The position numbers and the translations under genes are program-made. Of a stretch of DNA of 64,000 bases, positions 25,725 to 34,087 are shown piece by piece; within the stretch, counting starts at the first letter, position 1; every line of letters starts with the position of its first letter. Under the pieces are notes generated by a model that made no database searches, was not told the DNA's origin, and saw only the letters and a program-made list of their open reading frames with translations. The stretch is from assembly GCA_023259055.1 (NCBI GenBank), contig JAHFQZ010000001.1, positions 372,001 to 436,000 of the forward strand. The letters run 5' to 3'. Source of the DNA: Nitrosomonadales bacterium. GTDB taxonomy: Bacteria; Pseudomonadota; Gammaproteobacteria; Burkholderiales; Gallionellaceae.

Positions 25725-26717
25725 ATGAAGAAGATAAAACTCTGGATGCTTGGTTTGATCCTTCTGCTGGCGTTGCCTTTGTTGCTGTCGTTTTTTCCGT
25801 GGCTGCATGTTCCCAGAACGGTCCAGTTTGACGCTGGGCTCCCCTATACGGAAATCAACGGTTACAAATTCCATACGGAAATCTTTGGCAAGCCGGAGGC
25901 GACACCTCTCATTGTGGTGCATGGCGGGCCGGGCGGGGATTACGAATACCTGAGGCCGTTGCAGAATCTGTCGAAGGATTACCGCGTCATTTTCTATGAC
26001 CAGAGAGGCACGGGTTTATCCCCGCGAGTGGACAAAAAATATCTCACGGTTGAACAGAACCTGGACGACCTGAAAGCCATCGTCGAACATTTTTCCAATG
26101 GCAACAAGGTAAAGCTCATCGGCCATTCCTGGGGCGGGATGCTGGTCGTTGGTTACCTGTCGCAATATCCGGAGAAGGTGTCGCAGGCAGTGGTAGTCGA
26201 ACCCGGAATCCTGTATCCGGAATCTGCCAAGGCGGATGTCAAAATAATCAAGGGATCGCAAACTATCGGGGATGCCTTCGCGCTTGCCCAATACGTAGCC
26301 ATGTATCCCTTCGTCAGCAAGGAGGATGGACAGGAGGGCTACGATTATGTGATGACCGAGCTTATGAACCGGAATAAACCCGGCCCGCCTTATCAATGCG
26401 AAGGCCAGGCCATGCCGCCCGGCATATTCAAGCGGGGAGGCTATGAGGCCATGAACAATACGGTGAAGACCGTGATTGATAATCCCGAATTATTTACTTA
26501 TGACTTGACCGAGGGAATATCCCGTTATCGCGGAGACTTGATGCTGATCAGCAGTGATTGCAGCGCTATCGGCTATGCCTATCAGGAAAAATATCATGTT
26601 CCGAAACTCCCGGCGCAGACTGTGCACGTAAAGGCTGCAGGCATGGGGCATAACATGCTGACCCTTAATCTGGAATGGAGCCTGAAAACCATAGGGGCGT
26701 TTTTCAAGCCGCAATAA
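25725..26717 (+). CDS. Membrane-anchored alpha/beta hydrolase, proline iminopeptidase-like (S33)
   Basis: About 330 residues. The N-terminal hydrophobic segment (LWMLGLILLLALPLLLSF) should act as an anchor or signal. The hydrolase core shows HGGPGGDYEYLRPL (oxyanion region), DQRGTGLSPR and the nucleophile elbow GHSWGG with Ser135; a C-terminal GMGHNML supplies the likely catalytic His. The HGGPG and DQRG motifs are those of prolyl iminopeptidase-like enzymes. GGAGAACG before the ATG fixes the start. Substrate unknown. Confidence 0.82.
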   Translation: MKKIKLWMLGLILLLALPLLLSFFPWLHVPRTVQFDAGLPYTEINGYKFHTEIFGKPEATPLIVVHGGPGGDYEYLRPLQNLSKDYRVIFYDQRGTGLSPRVDKKYLTVEQNLDDLKAIVEHFSNGNKVKLIGHSWGGMLVVGYLSQYPEKVSQAVVVEPGILYPESAKADVKIIKGSQTIGDAFALAQYVAMYPFVSKEDGQEGYDYVMTELMNRNKPGPPYQCEGQAMPPGIFKRGGYEAMNNTVKTVIDNPELFTYDLTEGISRYRGDLMLISSDCSAIGYAYQEKYHVPKLPAQTVHVKAAGMGHNMLTLNLEWSLKTIGAFFKPQ

Positions 26718-26720
26718 ATT

Positions 26721-26749
26721 ACAGGGGGTAAGACTCGAAATAGTTCTAG
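26721..26749 (+). repeat. GGGGGTAAGACTCGAAATAG spacer repeat
   Basis: It fills nearly the whole 46-bp gap between the hydrolase stop and the next gene's ribosome site (GGGAGG). ACTCGAAATAGTT is shared with other spacer copies. Confidence 0.65.
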
Positions 26750-26763
26750 CGGGAGGAATAGAA

Positions 26764-27129
26764 ATGGCAAACTCAAAAAACATCGCAGGTTTGCTCGGCC
26801 CTGCACTCATTGCGATCACAATTTCCGAAACGGTGAATGTGCATATCTGGGCAGGCAACACGGCTGCCGGGATTCATTTCAACGGTGCCGTGCTCTTCGT
26901 TGTCGGCCTTGCCATCGCTCGGGCACATAATCTCTGGGTTCGCGGCTGGCCGGTGCTGGTCACGCTCTCGGGCTGGTTCATCATGTTCCTGGGCTTGTTC
27001 AGGATGTTCTTTCCAGAACTGCAACTTGAAGGCGCCAAACATACTTCCGCCGTGATTGCGGAAACGATGCCTGTTCTTGCGGTCGGCATATATTTGACTT
27101 ACAAAGCCTATAGCCGTGAAGCAAGGTAG
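26764..27129 (+). CDS. Small four-helix membrane protein of unknown function
   Basis: About 121 residues with four hydrophobic segments (GLLGPALIAITI, GAVLFVVGLAIA, VLVTLSGWFIMFLGLF, MPVLAVGIYLTY). No catalytic residues seen. The start has GGGAGG upstream. A truncated copy of its 5' end lies at 30489, just before the Sel1 gene. Confidence 0.7.
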   Translation: MANSKNIAGLLGPALIAITISETVNVHIWAGNTAAGIHFNGAVLFVVGLAIARAHNLWVRGWPVLVTLSGWFIMFLGLFRMFFPELQLEGAKHTSAVIAETMPVLAVGIYLTYKAYSREAR

Positions 27130-27165
27130 GATGGGCACGCTCTGAGGCGCTCATTGAGCAAGTAG

Positions 27166-27705
27166 ATGAAGACTTATATCGCGCTCTTCCGGGGCATCAA
27201 CGTTGCCGGGAAAAATATCCTGCCGATGAAAGAACTGGTGGCCGTGCTGGAAAACCTCGGCATGCAGGACGTCAAGACTTACATCCAGAGCGGCAATGTG
27301 ATTTGCCGGAGCAAGGCTGCAGACGCCGCGCAACTTGCCAGGAAGATCAGCGCAGCGATCAGGAAGAGCCACGGTTTCGAACCGCAAGTGCTGTTGCTGA
27401 ACCCTGCGGTACTGGATAAGGCGATCAAGGAAAATCCTTATCCCGAAGCCGAAGCAGCCCCCAACACCTTGCATGTGAATTTCCTTGCCGCTATCCCGCC
27501 CAAGCCCGACCTCAAGGCGCTGGAAAAGATCAGATCGGAAAGCGAACGGTTCCATCTGGCAAGAGAGGTGCTCTACCTGCACGCCCCGGATGGCATCGGC
27601 AGATCAAAACTGGCTGCCGGCATGGAACGCTTGCTTGGAGTGCCGATGACCAGCCGCAACTGGAACACCGTGCTCAAGCTAAAGGAGATGGCCGGCGACG
27701 ACTAG
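27166..27705 (+). CDS. DUF1697-family protein
   Basis: About 179 residues. The start YIALFRGINVAGKNILPMKEL, followed by YIQSGNV, is the hallmark of DUF1697; the C-terminal part also fits (RNWNTVLKLKEM). Members are small soluble proteins with no established function. The ATG lies 36 bp after the previous gene, and no leader repeat is present, so these two may be co-transcribed. Confidence 0.85.
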   Translation: MKTYIALFRGINVAGKNILPMKELVAVLENLGMQDVKTYIQSGNVICRSKAADAAQLARKISAAIRKSHGFEPQVLLLNPAVLDKAIKENPYPEAEAAPNTLHVNFLAAIPPKPDLKALEKIRSESERFHLAREVLYLHAPDGIGRSKLAAGMERLLGVPMTSRNWNTVLKLKEMAGDD

Positions 27706-27860
27706 AGAATAACCAAAGGTACCGGATTGAAAAACTTGCATTGACCACGGCATAACTGCCAGAGATAATCGGCGCCGTTCTGCTGAATTCCTGTCCCCCG
27801 GTTTAACCGAACCTAGGTGGCTTTAACGCATCAAGGCGTCATTCATTAAGAGAGGCCTGA

Positions 27861-28463
27861 ATGAAATCATTCTTCCGCGAGAACCCTACCATCGCTTTTG
27901 GCCTGGGTTTGCCCCTGCTGCTCGTTGTTGCATTCCTGCTGATTTCGGGGATTCCTGCCCTGCTGGTGGAGCCCCCGCAATACGACGTGCTTTATGCGAC
28001 TGAATACTACAATTATCCAAACGGCGTGCAGATCACCGTCGTGAACCAGAAGGCTCAGGTCATTTACCAAGGCAGTTCAGCGGGCTACCAGAGACCGCGT
28101 CTCTGGCGTTACAACCCCAAGACCGGGGCAGTGAAAGAGATCGCCATCATGCTGCCACCCGGCTTGGCTCCTCCCGGGCAAAGCCCCGTCACACCCGAAG
28201 CGGCTGCAAAAATCACGCCGATCGAGGTTCCCGATCTTGCAGCGTTGACGATCGATTCGTCCAGCGTTGCACCGGATGGATACGAATTCAGTGCGGGACA
28301 GAATGTCTATTCGGGTGATGTCTTTACCGGCCTGTTTTATTCCTCGCGCTACCGCAACGACGCGGTGCTGACAAAAAAAGGGCGCAGCATCCGCCTGCCG
28401 AACGCCTCCAATATGTATTACGGCAATAACACCCACTTCATCGGCTGGGTCGTGTCGCCATGA
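27861..28463 (+). CDS. Membrane-anchored protein, first gene of a two-gene unit
   Basis: About 200 residues. One N-terminal membrane helix (FGLGLPLLLVVAFLLISGI) is followed by a beta-rich extracytoplasmic domain with several Tyr/Asn-rich strands. Function not recognised. Its stop overlaps the start of the next gene (ATGA at 28460-28463), so the pair is translationally coupled and probably works as a membrane complex. Confidence 0.7.
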   Translation: MKSFFRENPTIAFGLGLPLLLVVAFLLISGIPALLVEPPQYDVLYATEYYNYPNGVQITVVNQKAQVIYQGSSAGYQRPRLWRYNPKTGAVKEIAIMLPPGLAPPGQSPVTPEAAAKITPIEVPDLAALTIDSSSVAPDGYEFSAGQNVYSGDVFTGLFYSSRYRNDAVLTKKGRSIRLPNASNMYYGNNTHFIGWVVSP

Positions 28464-29656
28464 TCTGGCTGCTGCTCCTCATTGTTATATTCGTGCTGTT
28501 AGGCGGTGCTTGGTGGGGCGGCTGGCCGCTGTTGGCTGGAATCCTTGGCGCTTCAAGCGTAACGGATAAGGCAAGCGCGCTGGAGAGTATCGCGCAGCTC
28601 ATGCGCAACTACGACATCACGCCCGCCGAAGTCGAAGCCGCCTTTCGTGCGCCTGCCGCTTCCCGGCCTGAGCCCACTCGCCGCAGCAGGGGCGATATCG
28701 CCAAAACTCTCTTCATCTATCTCGGCGCGATTTTCATTCTCGCGGGTATCAGCACCTATATCGGCACGTTCTGGGTGAGCATGGGCAGCGTGATGCGGGT
28801 TTTGGTGACGCTGGGCGTGGGCTACATTCTGCTCATCGTGCTGCTTTCCGCGCTGTATGAGAATAAATATCCGAAACTCATCCTGCCGCTTGCGCTGGCC
28901 TCGGTGTTCATGATGACCGGAGGCTGGTTCGTTCTAATCCACGAGGTATACCCACATGGCGACAACTGGCGTGCCGCAGCGCTCTTCGTATTCGGCGTGA
29001 TGGCCTTGCATCAGGGCGCGCTGTTCGGCAAATACCGGCTCACGGTGCTGGCATTCACAGCACTGTTTTTTGTTTACGGATTTATGCAGGTGGGCCTCGA
29101 TCTGCTTGACGTCCCGTTCGCTTACATCGCCATTGTTCTGGGCGCCTCGCTGTTCCTGGTCGCCACTGCGCTTGAAGAGACGGATTACCGTGTGCTCGCA
29201 GCCCCCGCTCTGTTGATCGCGATCTGCTGGCTGAACAGCGGCTTGTTCGACCGCATCGCAATGTCTACCTCCGCCAACTGGGCAAGCCTGCTCACGGGTA
29301 TGTGCGTAATTTCTGCGGCCTATGGCCTGCAGAAGGCGGGGCGGTATTCTGGACTGGCAGGCATCGGCTATTTCGTCGGCTCGATCTTGGCCTATAGTGG
29401 GTTGTTCGATCTCGTGCATAACACGTCCTTCGAACTTGTCTATCTCGCAATAACCGCGTCTACGCTCTATGCCTGCGTGGTACTGCAAAGCCGGGCGCTG
29501 TTGTTCACCACTGTCATTGCGATGCTCGGCTTCATCGGGTTTTATACCGCAAAGCATTTCGCCAATTCTTTGGGCTGGCCCGTCACGCTCGTCCTCATGG
29601 GCGTTGCTTTCCTGGGCGTCGGCACCATCGCCATCAAGGTAAGGCGGCACATATAG
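28460..29656 (+). CDS. Polytopic membrane protein (DUF2157/GDYXXLXY partner type)
   Basis: About 398 residues with around ten hydrophobic segments after a short N-terminal helix and a linker (RPEPTRRSRGD). The layout resembles DUF2157-type integral membrane proteins, and DUF2157 genes often pair with a 'GDYXXLXY' protein; the upstream gene may be that counterpart, but the signature itself is not visible. Start fixed by the ATGA overlap. Confidence 0.65.
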   Translation: MIWLLLLIVIFVLLGGAWWGGWPLLAGILGASSVTDKASALESIAQLMRNYDITPAEVEAAFRAPAASRPEPTRRSRGDIAKTLFIYLGAIFILAGISTYIGTFWVSMGSVMRVLVTLGVGYILLIVLLSALYENKYPKLILPLALASVFMMTGGWFVLIHEVYPHGDNWRAAALFVFGVMALHQGALFGKYRLTVLAFTALFFVYGFMQVGLDLLDVPFAYIAIVLGASLFLVATALEETDYRVLAAPALLIAICWLNSGLFDRIAMSTSANWASLLTGMCVISAAYGLQKAGRYSGLAGIGYFVGSILAYSGLFDLVHNTSFELVYLAITASTLYACVVLQSRALLFTTVIAMLGFIGFYTAKHFANSLGWPVTLVLMGVAFLGVGTIAIKVRRHI

Positions 29657-29707
29657 GCCGGTTCAAAAAGAGCGTATGACTCAAGCTGCTTCGATCAGGC
29701 ATCAGAA

Positions 29708-30412
29708 ATGACAGCGCAAGAAATCAGCAGACTCCTGAAAAGCCTGGCCGATCCGGTGAGAGCAGAGCATTCGGGACGTTACTTCAAAACTGGGCCAGGC
29801 GAGTACGGCGAGGGGGATCGATTTCTGGGTGTTCGTGTTCCTGATCTCAGGGCGCAGGTGAATAAGTGCGGGGCGGTTTCACTGGAAGATATTCAGGCGC
29901 TGTTGATGTCGGACTTTCACGAGGAGCGCTTGTTCGCGCTGCTGCTTTTGGTTCGAAAATTCGCAAAGGGCGATGAGAAAGAGAAAACGGCCATTTACAA
30001 TTTGTATTTGAAGAATACCCATCGCATCAATAATTGGGATCTGGTGGATAGCTCGGCCAGCTACATAGTCGGTAGTTATCTTGAATCCAGGGACAGGCGA
30101 ATACTGTATAAGCTGGCCAAATCCGCCAGTGTCTGGGAGAGGCGAATCGCCGTCATATCCACCTTTCAATTCATCGGGAATAATCAGTTTGATGATGCGC
30201 TCAAGCTGGCCGGGCAGCTCCTTGAGGATGAACACGATTTGATCCACAAGGCCGTTGGCTGGATGCTCAGGGAAATCGGGAAGCGCAATATGGCTGTTGA
30301 AAAAGCTTATTTGCTGGCCCACTACAAAAAAATGCCCCGTACAATGCTGCGTTATGCGATTGAGAAATTTCCGGAGCAAGAGCGGAAAAAGTATCTAATG
30401 GGCGAAGTTTAA
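29708..30412 (+). CDS. AlkD-like DNA glycosylase (DNA alkylation repair protein)
   Basis: About 234 residues of HEAT-like helical repeats. Family motifs: FLGVRVPDLRA near the N-terminus, NNWDLVDSSA (Trp and Asp in the lesion pocket), WERRIAVISTFQFI and HKAVGWMLREIGKR. AlkD removes positively charged alkylated bases without base flipping. No other repair genes are adjacent. An independent unit in the accessory region. Confidence 0.88.
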   Translation: MTAQEISRLLKSLADPVRAEHSGRYFKTGPGEYGEGDRFLGVRVPDLRAQVNKCGAVSLEDIQALLMSDFHEERLFALLLLVRKFAKGDEKEKTAIYNLYLKNTHRINNWDLVDSSASYIVGSYLESRDRRILYKLAKSASVWERRIAVISTFQFIGNNQFDDALKLAGQLLEDEHDLIHKAVGWMLREIGKRNMAVEKAYLLAHYKKMPRTMLRYAIEKFPEQERKKYLMGEV

Positions 30413-30488
30413 GGTAACAACTCAGCAGGATGCGGTAAGGGGAAAGTGGAAATTTCCTGAGTCGAATTGATTTGAGACGGAGGTCAAA

Positions 30489-30578
30489 ATGGCAAATTCA
30501 AAACACATCGCGGGCTTGATCGGTCCCGTCACTCGTTGAGATCACAATTTCCAAAAAACGTGAATATCCACATCAAGA
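30489..30578 (+). pseudogene. 5' fragment of a second copy of the 26764 membrane-protein gene
   Basis: The sequence reads MANSKHIAGLIGPVTR and stops at a TGA caused by a small change, while the following DNA still matches the intact gene (GATCACAATTTCC, GTGAATAT, CACATC against GTGCATATC). Similarity ends just before the Sel1 gene start. Its ribosome site (CGGAGG) is kept, so it may act as a leader for the next gene. Confidence 0.8.
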
Positions 30579-30591
30579 AATTTTGCGCGCG

Positions 30592-31647
30592 ATGATAAAA
30601 AGATTGGATAAATTGCTTAAGCAAGTTCTGTTTGTATGTGTCTATTTGTTTGCGTTGACCGGACAAGCAATGGCTGACCAGATATCAGATGTGTTCGATG
30701 CATATAATGCAAAAGATTATGCAAAAGCGGAGAAATTGGCCAAGCCGTTAGCACAACAAGGTGAACAAAATTCCCAATTTATTCTTGGTGCTTTGTATTA
30801 CATGGGTGGGGGTGTCGCTCAAGATTACAAAGAGTCTGAGTACTGGTTTCAAAAGGCAGCAGCTCAGGGTCACCCACAGGCTCAGGAGGGGCTAGGTGAT
30901 ATATACAGAAAGGGGCACGGTGTACCTAAAAATTTGACCGAAGCGTTGAAGTGGCTCCGGTTGGCGGCAGCGCAAGGCGATGCCTCTGCTCAATCTGATT
31001 TAGGGCAAATGTACTATGCCGGAGAAGGTGTACCGCAGAATTATAACGAAGCGGAGAAATGGTTTCGTTTGGCAGCTAAGCAAGGTGATGTTTATTCGCA
31101 AGCAAAACTTGGCTACATGCAAGACACTGGGCAAAGTGTTACACATGATTACCGTGAGGCCGAGAAAATGTATCGGCTGGCAGCTGAACAAGGAAATGCT
31201 GCTGCTCAATACAATCTTGGGCTGCTGTATGACATTGGGCAGAAGGTGCCTCAGGATTACACAGAGGCAGTTAAATGGTATCGAAAGGCAGCCGCGCAAG
31301 GTCATACTGATGCACAGGCTCTTCTCGGGTACAAATATAAAATCGGTCAAGGTGCTCCACAGGATTACAGGGCGGCGATGAAGTGGTATCGAAAGGCAGC
31401 AGAAAAAGGCCACCCCGAAGCTCAATTCAATCTTGGGGCAATGTATAGCGAGGGGGAGGGGGTTCCCCGGAATTACGTTCAATCAGAGATGTGGATCAGT
31501 ATTGCAATTGCAAATGCCAATCAAGAAGAGAAAGAGAAATTTATTAAGAATCGAGATTCAGTGGTACGTTTTATTACTAGTGACGAAATCGCCGAGTCGC
31601 AAAAACTTGCTGAAAGATGCACTGCCAGGAAATTCAAGGGGTGTTAA
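30592..31647 (+). CDS. Exported Sel1-repeat (TPR-like) protein
   Basis: About 351 residues. After a signal peptide (VCVYLFALTGQAMA) it consists of seven or so Sel1 repeats of about 36 residues with the pattern AQxxLGxMYxxGxGVPQDYxEAxKWxRxAAxQG. Sel1 repeats form helical solenoids that bind partner proteins. The C-terminus has two cysteines (ERCTARKFKGC). I used the ATG at 30592; a TTG nine bases upstream is open. Partner unknown. Confidence 0.85.
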   Translation: MIKRLDKLLKQVLFVCVYLFALTGQAMADQISDVFDAYNAKDYAKAEKLAKPLAQQGEQNSQFILGALYYMGGGVAQDYKESEYWFQKAAAQGHPQAQEGLGDIYRKGHGVPKNLTEALKWLRLAAAQGDASAQSDLGQMYYAGEGVPQNYNEAEKWFRLAAKQGDVYSQAKLGYMQDTGQSVTHDYREAEKMYRLAAEQGNAAAQYNLGLLYDIGQKVPQDYTEAVKWYRKAAAQGHTDAQALLGYKYKIGQGAPQDYRAAMKWYRKAAEKGHPEAQFNLGAMYSEGEGVPRNYVQSEMWISIAIANANQEEKEKFIKNRDSVVRFITSDEIAESQKLAERCTARKFKGC

Positions 31648-31661
31648 GAATTAGAGCAAAA

Positions 31662-31728
31662 CAATCGATTAAAAGGGCCAAGCTCGTAAATTTTTTTTGA
31701 GCCGCAAGGTCAGGGGCTAATCGATTTT
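31662..31728. repeat. Inverted AATCGATT / AGGGGC spacer repeat with AAAAGGGCCAAGCTCG core
   Basis: CAATCGATTAAAAGGGCCAA and, on the other strand, AAATCGATTAGCCCCT face each other between the Sel1 and DUF6629 genes. The left arm holds the AAAGGGCCAAGCTCG member of the spacer family. The right arm overlaps the last codons of the DUF6629 gene. Confidence 0.6.
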
Positions 31729-32408
31729 GTACCTGCAACAAGATGGCGAATCATGTAAACGAGATAGAGCGAGAGCACGGCAGCGAAGAAGCACCAGACA
31801 GAGATATAGGCATAACTAAAGGCCTCCGATGTCAACACCATGGACAAGGTAACCAGCCCCCCGAAGATTCTGATCCACTTGTGGCTGGAGAAGAGCAGCG
31901 GCACAAGGATAGTCAGGGCATAGAGCGCAGCTGACGTGATCGGAAGATGAATGGAGCTGCGAAAGGGGACGGAAAAATTGTAGGCGATGGAGTGTTCTCT
32001 TACCGCAACCTCCCTCCACTCGGGATGCAAGAGCATGGCTGAATAGACCAGCGTACCTGCGAGAGCGCCGAAAGCGGCGCAGCCGCCAAAGACCCTCCTG
32101 CGAATCTTTCCAACCTTGTTGGTCTGGCCGGGCTCGACAAGGTAGCTGCAGAGCGGGAGCCACCACAACCACAGAAAATGCGAAAAGAAGTGAAACCCCA
32201 GCGCATATGGCATTACTGCACCGGCATTCCCCGCATCGAGCTCCTGCCATACCCGTCCCTCGAATGCCTGCTGGATACCGAAGAAGACAGGTACCAGCGC
32301 CCACATCCAGTATGCGGGCGGCAACCGCCTTGCCTGCTGGACGGAATACAGTCCAGTAGTCACCAGCACGGCAGCGGCGCTGTAGCTAACTGTTGCAGAA
32401 AAGCACAT
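31710..32408 (-). CDS. DUF6629-family membrane protein
   Basis: About 232 residues, seven hydrophobic segments. The N-terminus MCFSATVSYSAAAVLVTTG is the recurring start of this family; FFGIQQAFEGRVW, HFLWLWWLP and a Tyr/Trp-rich C-terminus also fit. Function not established. One of the few leftward genes in this stretch. Confidence 0.75.
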   Translation of the reverse strand: MCFSATVSYSAAAVLVTTGLYSVQQARRLPPAYWMWALVPVFFGIQQAFEGRVWQELDAGNAGAVMPYALGFHFFSHFLWLWWLPLCSYLVEPGQTNKVGKIRRRVFGGCAAFGALAGTLVYSAMLLHPEWREVAVREHSIAYNFSVPFRSSIHLPITSAALYALTILVPLLFSSHKWIRIFGGLVTLSMVLTSEAFSYAYISVWCFFAAVLSLYLVYMIRHLVAGTKSISP

Positions 32409-32724
32409 TGGGCAAAAGTGTCACCTGTAATTGTCATGCGGGCAGATAACGGAACCATAGCATTAACATGTGCAAACATCGAAATAATTTCTAGTACTAA
32501 TGAGGCAGCATGATCTGAAACAACCAACTCACTGGCAACGGCGTTCCGATGCTCTTCTTTCTCTGTATGCGGACAATGTTAAGCGCGAGCATGGCGGCGC
32601 CTGGAAGATCGCTCGCTTGATTGACAATAGCGATTGTGTACCAGCAAGCAGCTAGTAGAATAGTTACAATTAAAGGGGCCAATCTGGCCCCTTGTCACCG
32701 ACATAATTCTCTATTCTTACCACG
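32409..32724. other. Spacer with a hairpin and a possible gene remnant
   Basis: 316 bp between two leftward genes. On the minus strand there is a 60-codon frame (about 32497-32682; APLIVTILLAACWYTIAIVNQ near its start) that opens with TTG inside the hairpin. It could be the end of a membrane protein gene fused to the repeat, but it has no independent support. Confidence 0.35.
32674..32692 (-). terminator. GGGGCCA/TGGCCCC hairpin after the HD-GYP gene
   Basis: The 7-base perfect stem GGGGCCA-ATC-TGGCCCC, read on the minus strand, is followed by TTTAATT, 34 bp past the HD-GYP stop. It may serve as its terminator. The same DNA read rightward (TTAAAGGGGCCAA) matches the spacer repeat core. Confidence 0.5.
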
Positions 32725-33951
32725 TCAAACATACCTCTTTCCAATGGCAATGATCGAGTCGAGAGCTATAAAGAAAGCATCTATCATTTCCGGGTCAAAT
32801 TGTTTTCCCCTGCCCTTCCTTAATTCCTCCAGAACATCCTCTTGACCCCATGGCTCCTTGTAAACACGTTGGGATGACAGGGCATCATATACATCCGCTA
32901 TTGCCACAAGCCTCCCGAATGGTGGTATCTCTTCGCCTTTGCGGCCAATGGCCTTGCCATCGCTGGTTTCATAACCCGGGAGGCATTGGCCGGTCATGAC
33001 GTTGATGTACCCCGGATACCCGTTTCCGTCCCAGCGTTCATGGTGGGAGAGCGCCACCTGGGCTGCAGCCTCGTCAAAATCGGAGTGGGATACGGCAAAG
33101 AGTTTTGCGCCCAGATATGTGTGAGTCTTCATGATTTCGTATTCAGCAGGATCGAGGCGAGCCGGTTTTTTCAGGATCATATCCGAGATGGCCACCTTGC
33201 CAACATCGTGAAGCATGGCGGCGATCCTCAGTATGTCCTTGTTTTTTGCAATCTCAGCTCCAGATACCCCGCGGCGGCTTGCCCATACTTCGTATATCTC
33301 AACGGCATATCCGGCCACCCTGTTTACATGGGCGCCTGTTTCTTTGGGATCTCTGAGCTCCGCCATGCTGATCATCCTGAGGATGATGTCCCTGGTAAGC
33401 TTGGCCCTTTCTATGGCAATGGCCGCGTTGTTGGCAAAGTGGACAATGTACTGTTCGTCATCTTTTGAAAAAGGGATGATGTTCCCACCTTCATCCATTG
33501 AATTTATTAGCTGGAGCACGCCAATAACCTGGCCCTGGAGGTTCTTCATGGGGAAAGTCAGCATCGACTTCGTGCGATATTGGGAGATATCGTCATAGCT
33601 TTTGTTGAATGCGTAAGTGACATCCTCCTTGAGCTCATAGACATCCGGGATGTTAAGCATCTCGCCTGTACCAGCCACGTAGCCGCAGATTGATTCGTTA
33701 TCGACAGGTGTCGTGAAGGTGGAATAGATAAGCTTCTGTCCCGGTTGCAGCCTCTTCTGTATGGTGTTGTTCAACGTGTAGCTGAACTTCAGGTAGTTTC
33801 CCTCCATGATATAAATGGAGCCGGCATCAGCGTTGGCAAATTGACATGACACAGTGAGAATGTGCTCAAGGAGAATATCAAGGTCGTTTACCCTGGCAAT
33901 TTCCTGACTGAGGCCAATGATCTGGTTAATTTTCTGCTTTTCATCGAGCAT
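32725..33951 (-). CDS. GAF/HD-GYP cyclic-di-GMP phosphodiesterase
   Basis: About 408 residues. An N-terminal GAF domain (residues about 20-165, IYIMEGNYLKF, FPMKNLQGQVIGVLQL) precedes an HD-GYP domain: LHDVGKVAISD holds the HD pair, KTHTYLGAKL follows, then LSHHERWDGNGYPGY with the GYP motif, and IADVYDALSS. All metal-binding positions look intact, so c-di-GMP hydrolysis is likely. No receiver domain; the GAF domain should sense a small ligand. AGGAGG precedes the ATG at 33951. With the GGDEF/EAL protein at 501 it is the second c-di-GMP enzyme in the window. Confidence 0.92.
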   Translation of the reverse strand: MLDEKQKINQIIGLSQEIARVNDLDILLEHILTVSCQFANADAGSIYIMEGNYLKFSYTLNNTIQKRLQPGQKLIYSTFTTPVDNESICGYVAGTGEMLNIPDVYELKEDVTYAFNKSYDDISQYRTKSMLTFPMKNLQGQVIGVLQLINSMDEGGNIIPFSKDDEQYIVHFANNAAIAIERAKLTRDIILRMISMAELRDPKETGAHVNRVAGYAVEIYEVWASRRGVSGAEIAKNKDILRIAAMLHDVGKVAISDMILKKPARLDPAEYEIMKTHTYLGAKLFAVSHSDFDEAAAQVALSHHERWDGNGYPGYINVMTGQCLPGYETSDGKAIGRKGEEIPPFGRLVAIADVYDALSSQRVYKEPWGQEDVLEELRKGRGKQFDPEMIDAFFIALDSIIAIGKRYV

Positions 33952-34052
33952 AAATCCTCCTATAACCATCTCTTGAAATGCGATATCTTGAATATATCAG
34001 GCTGTTTCTTTTATACAAGCCCTCTGTTTCGATTCTACTCTGTATAAACTAT

Positions 34053-34087
34053 AGTGGTCAGCATCGCATTACATTTGGAGAGCTGAA
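34053..34087 (+). repeat. GTGGTCAGCATCGCATTAC leader repeat before the cellulase gene
   Basis: The core GGTCAGCATCGCA matches copies at 22853 and 23510. It ends at the ribosome site TTGGAGAGC, seven bases before the ATG. Confidence 0.7.
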
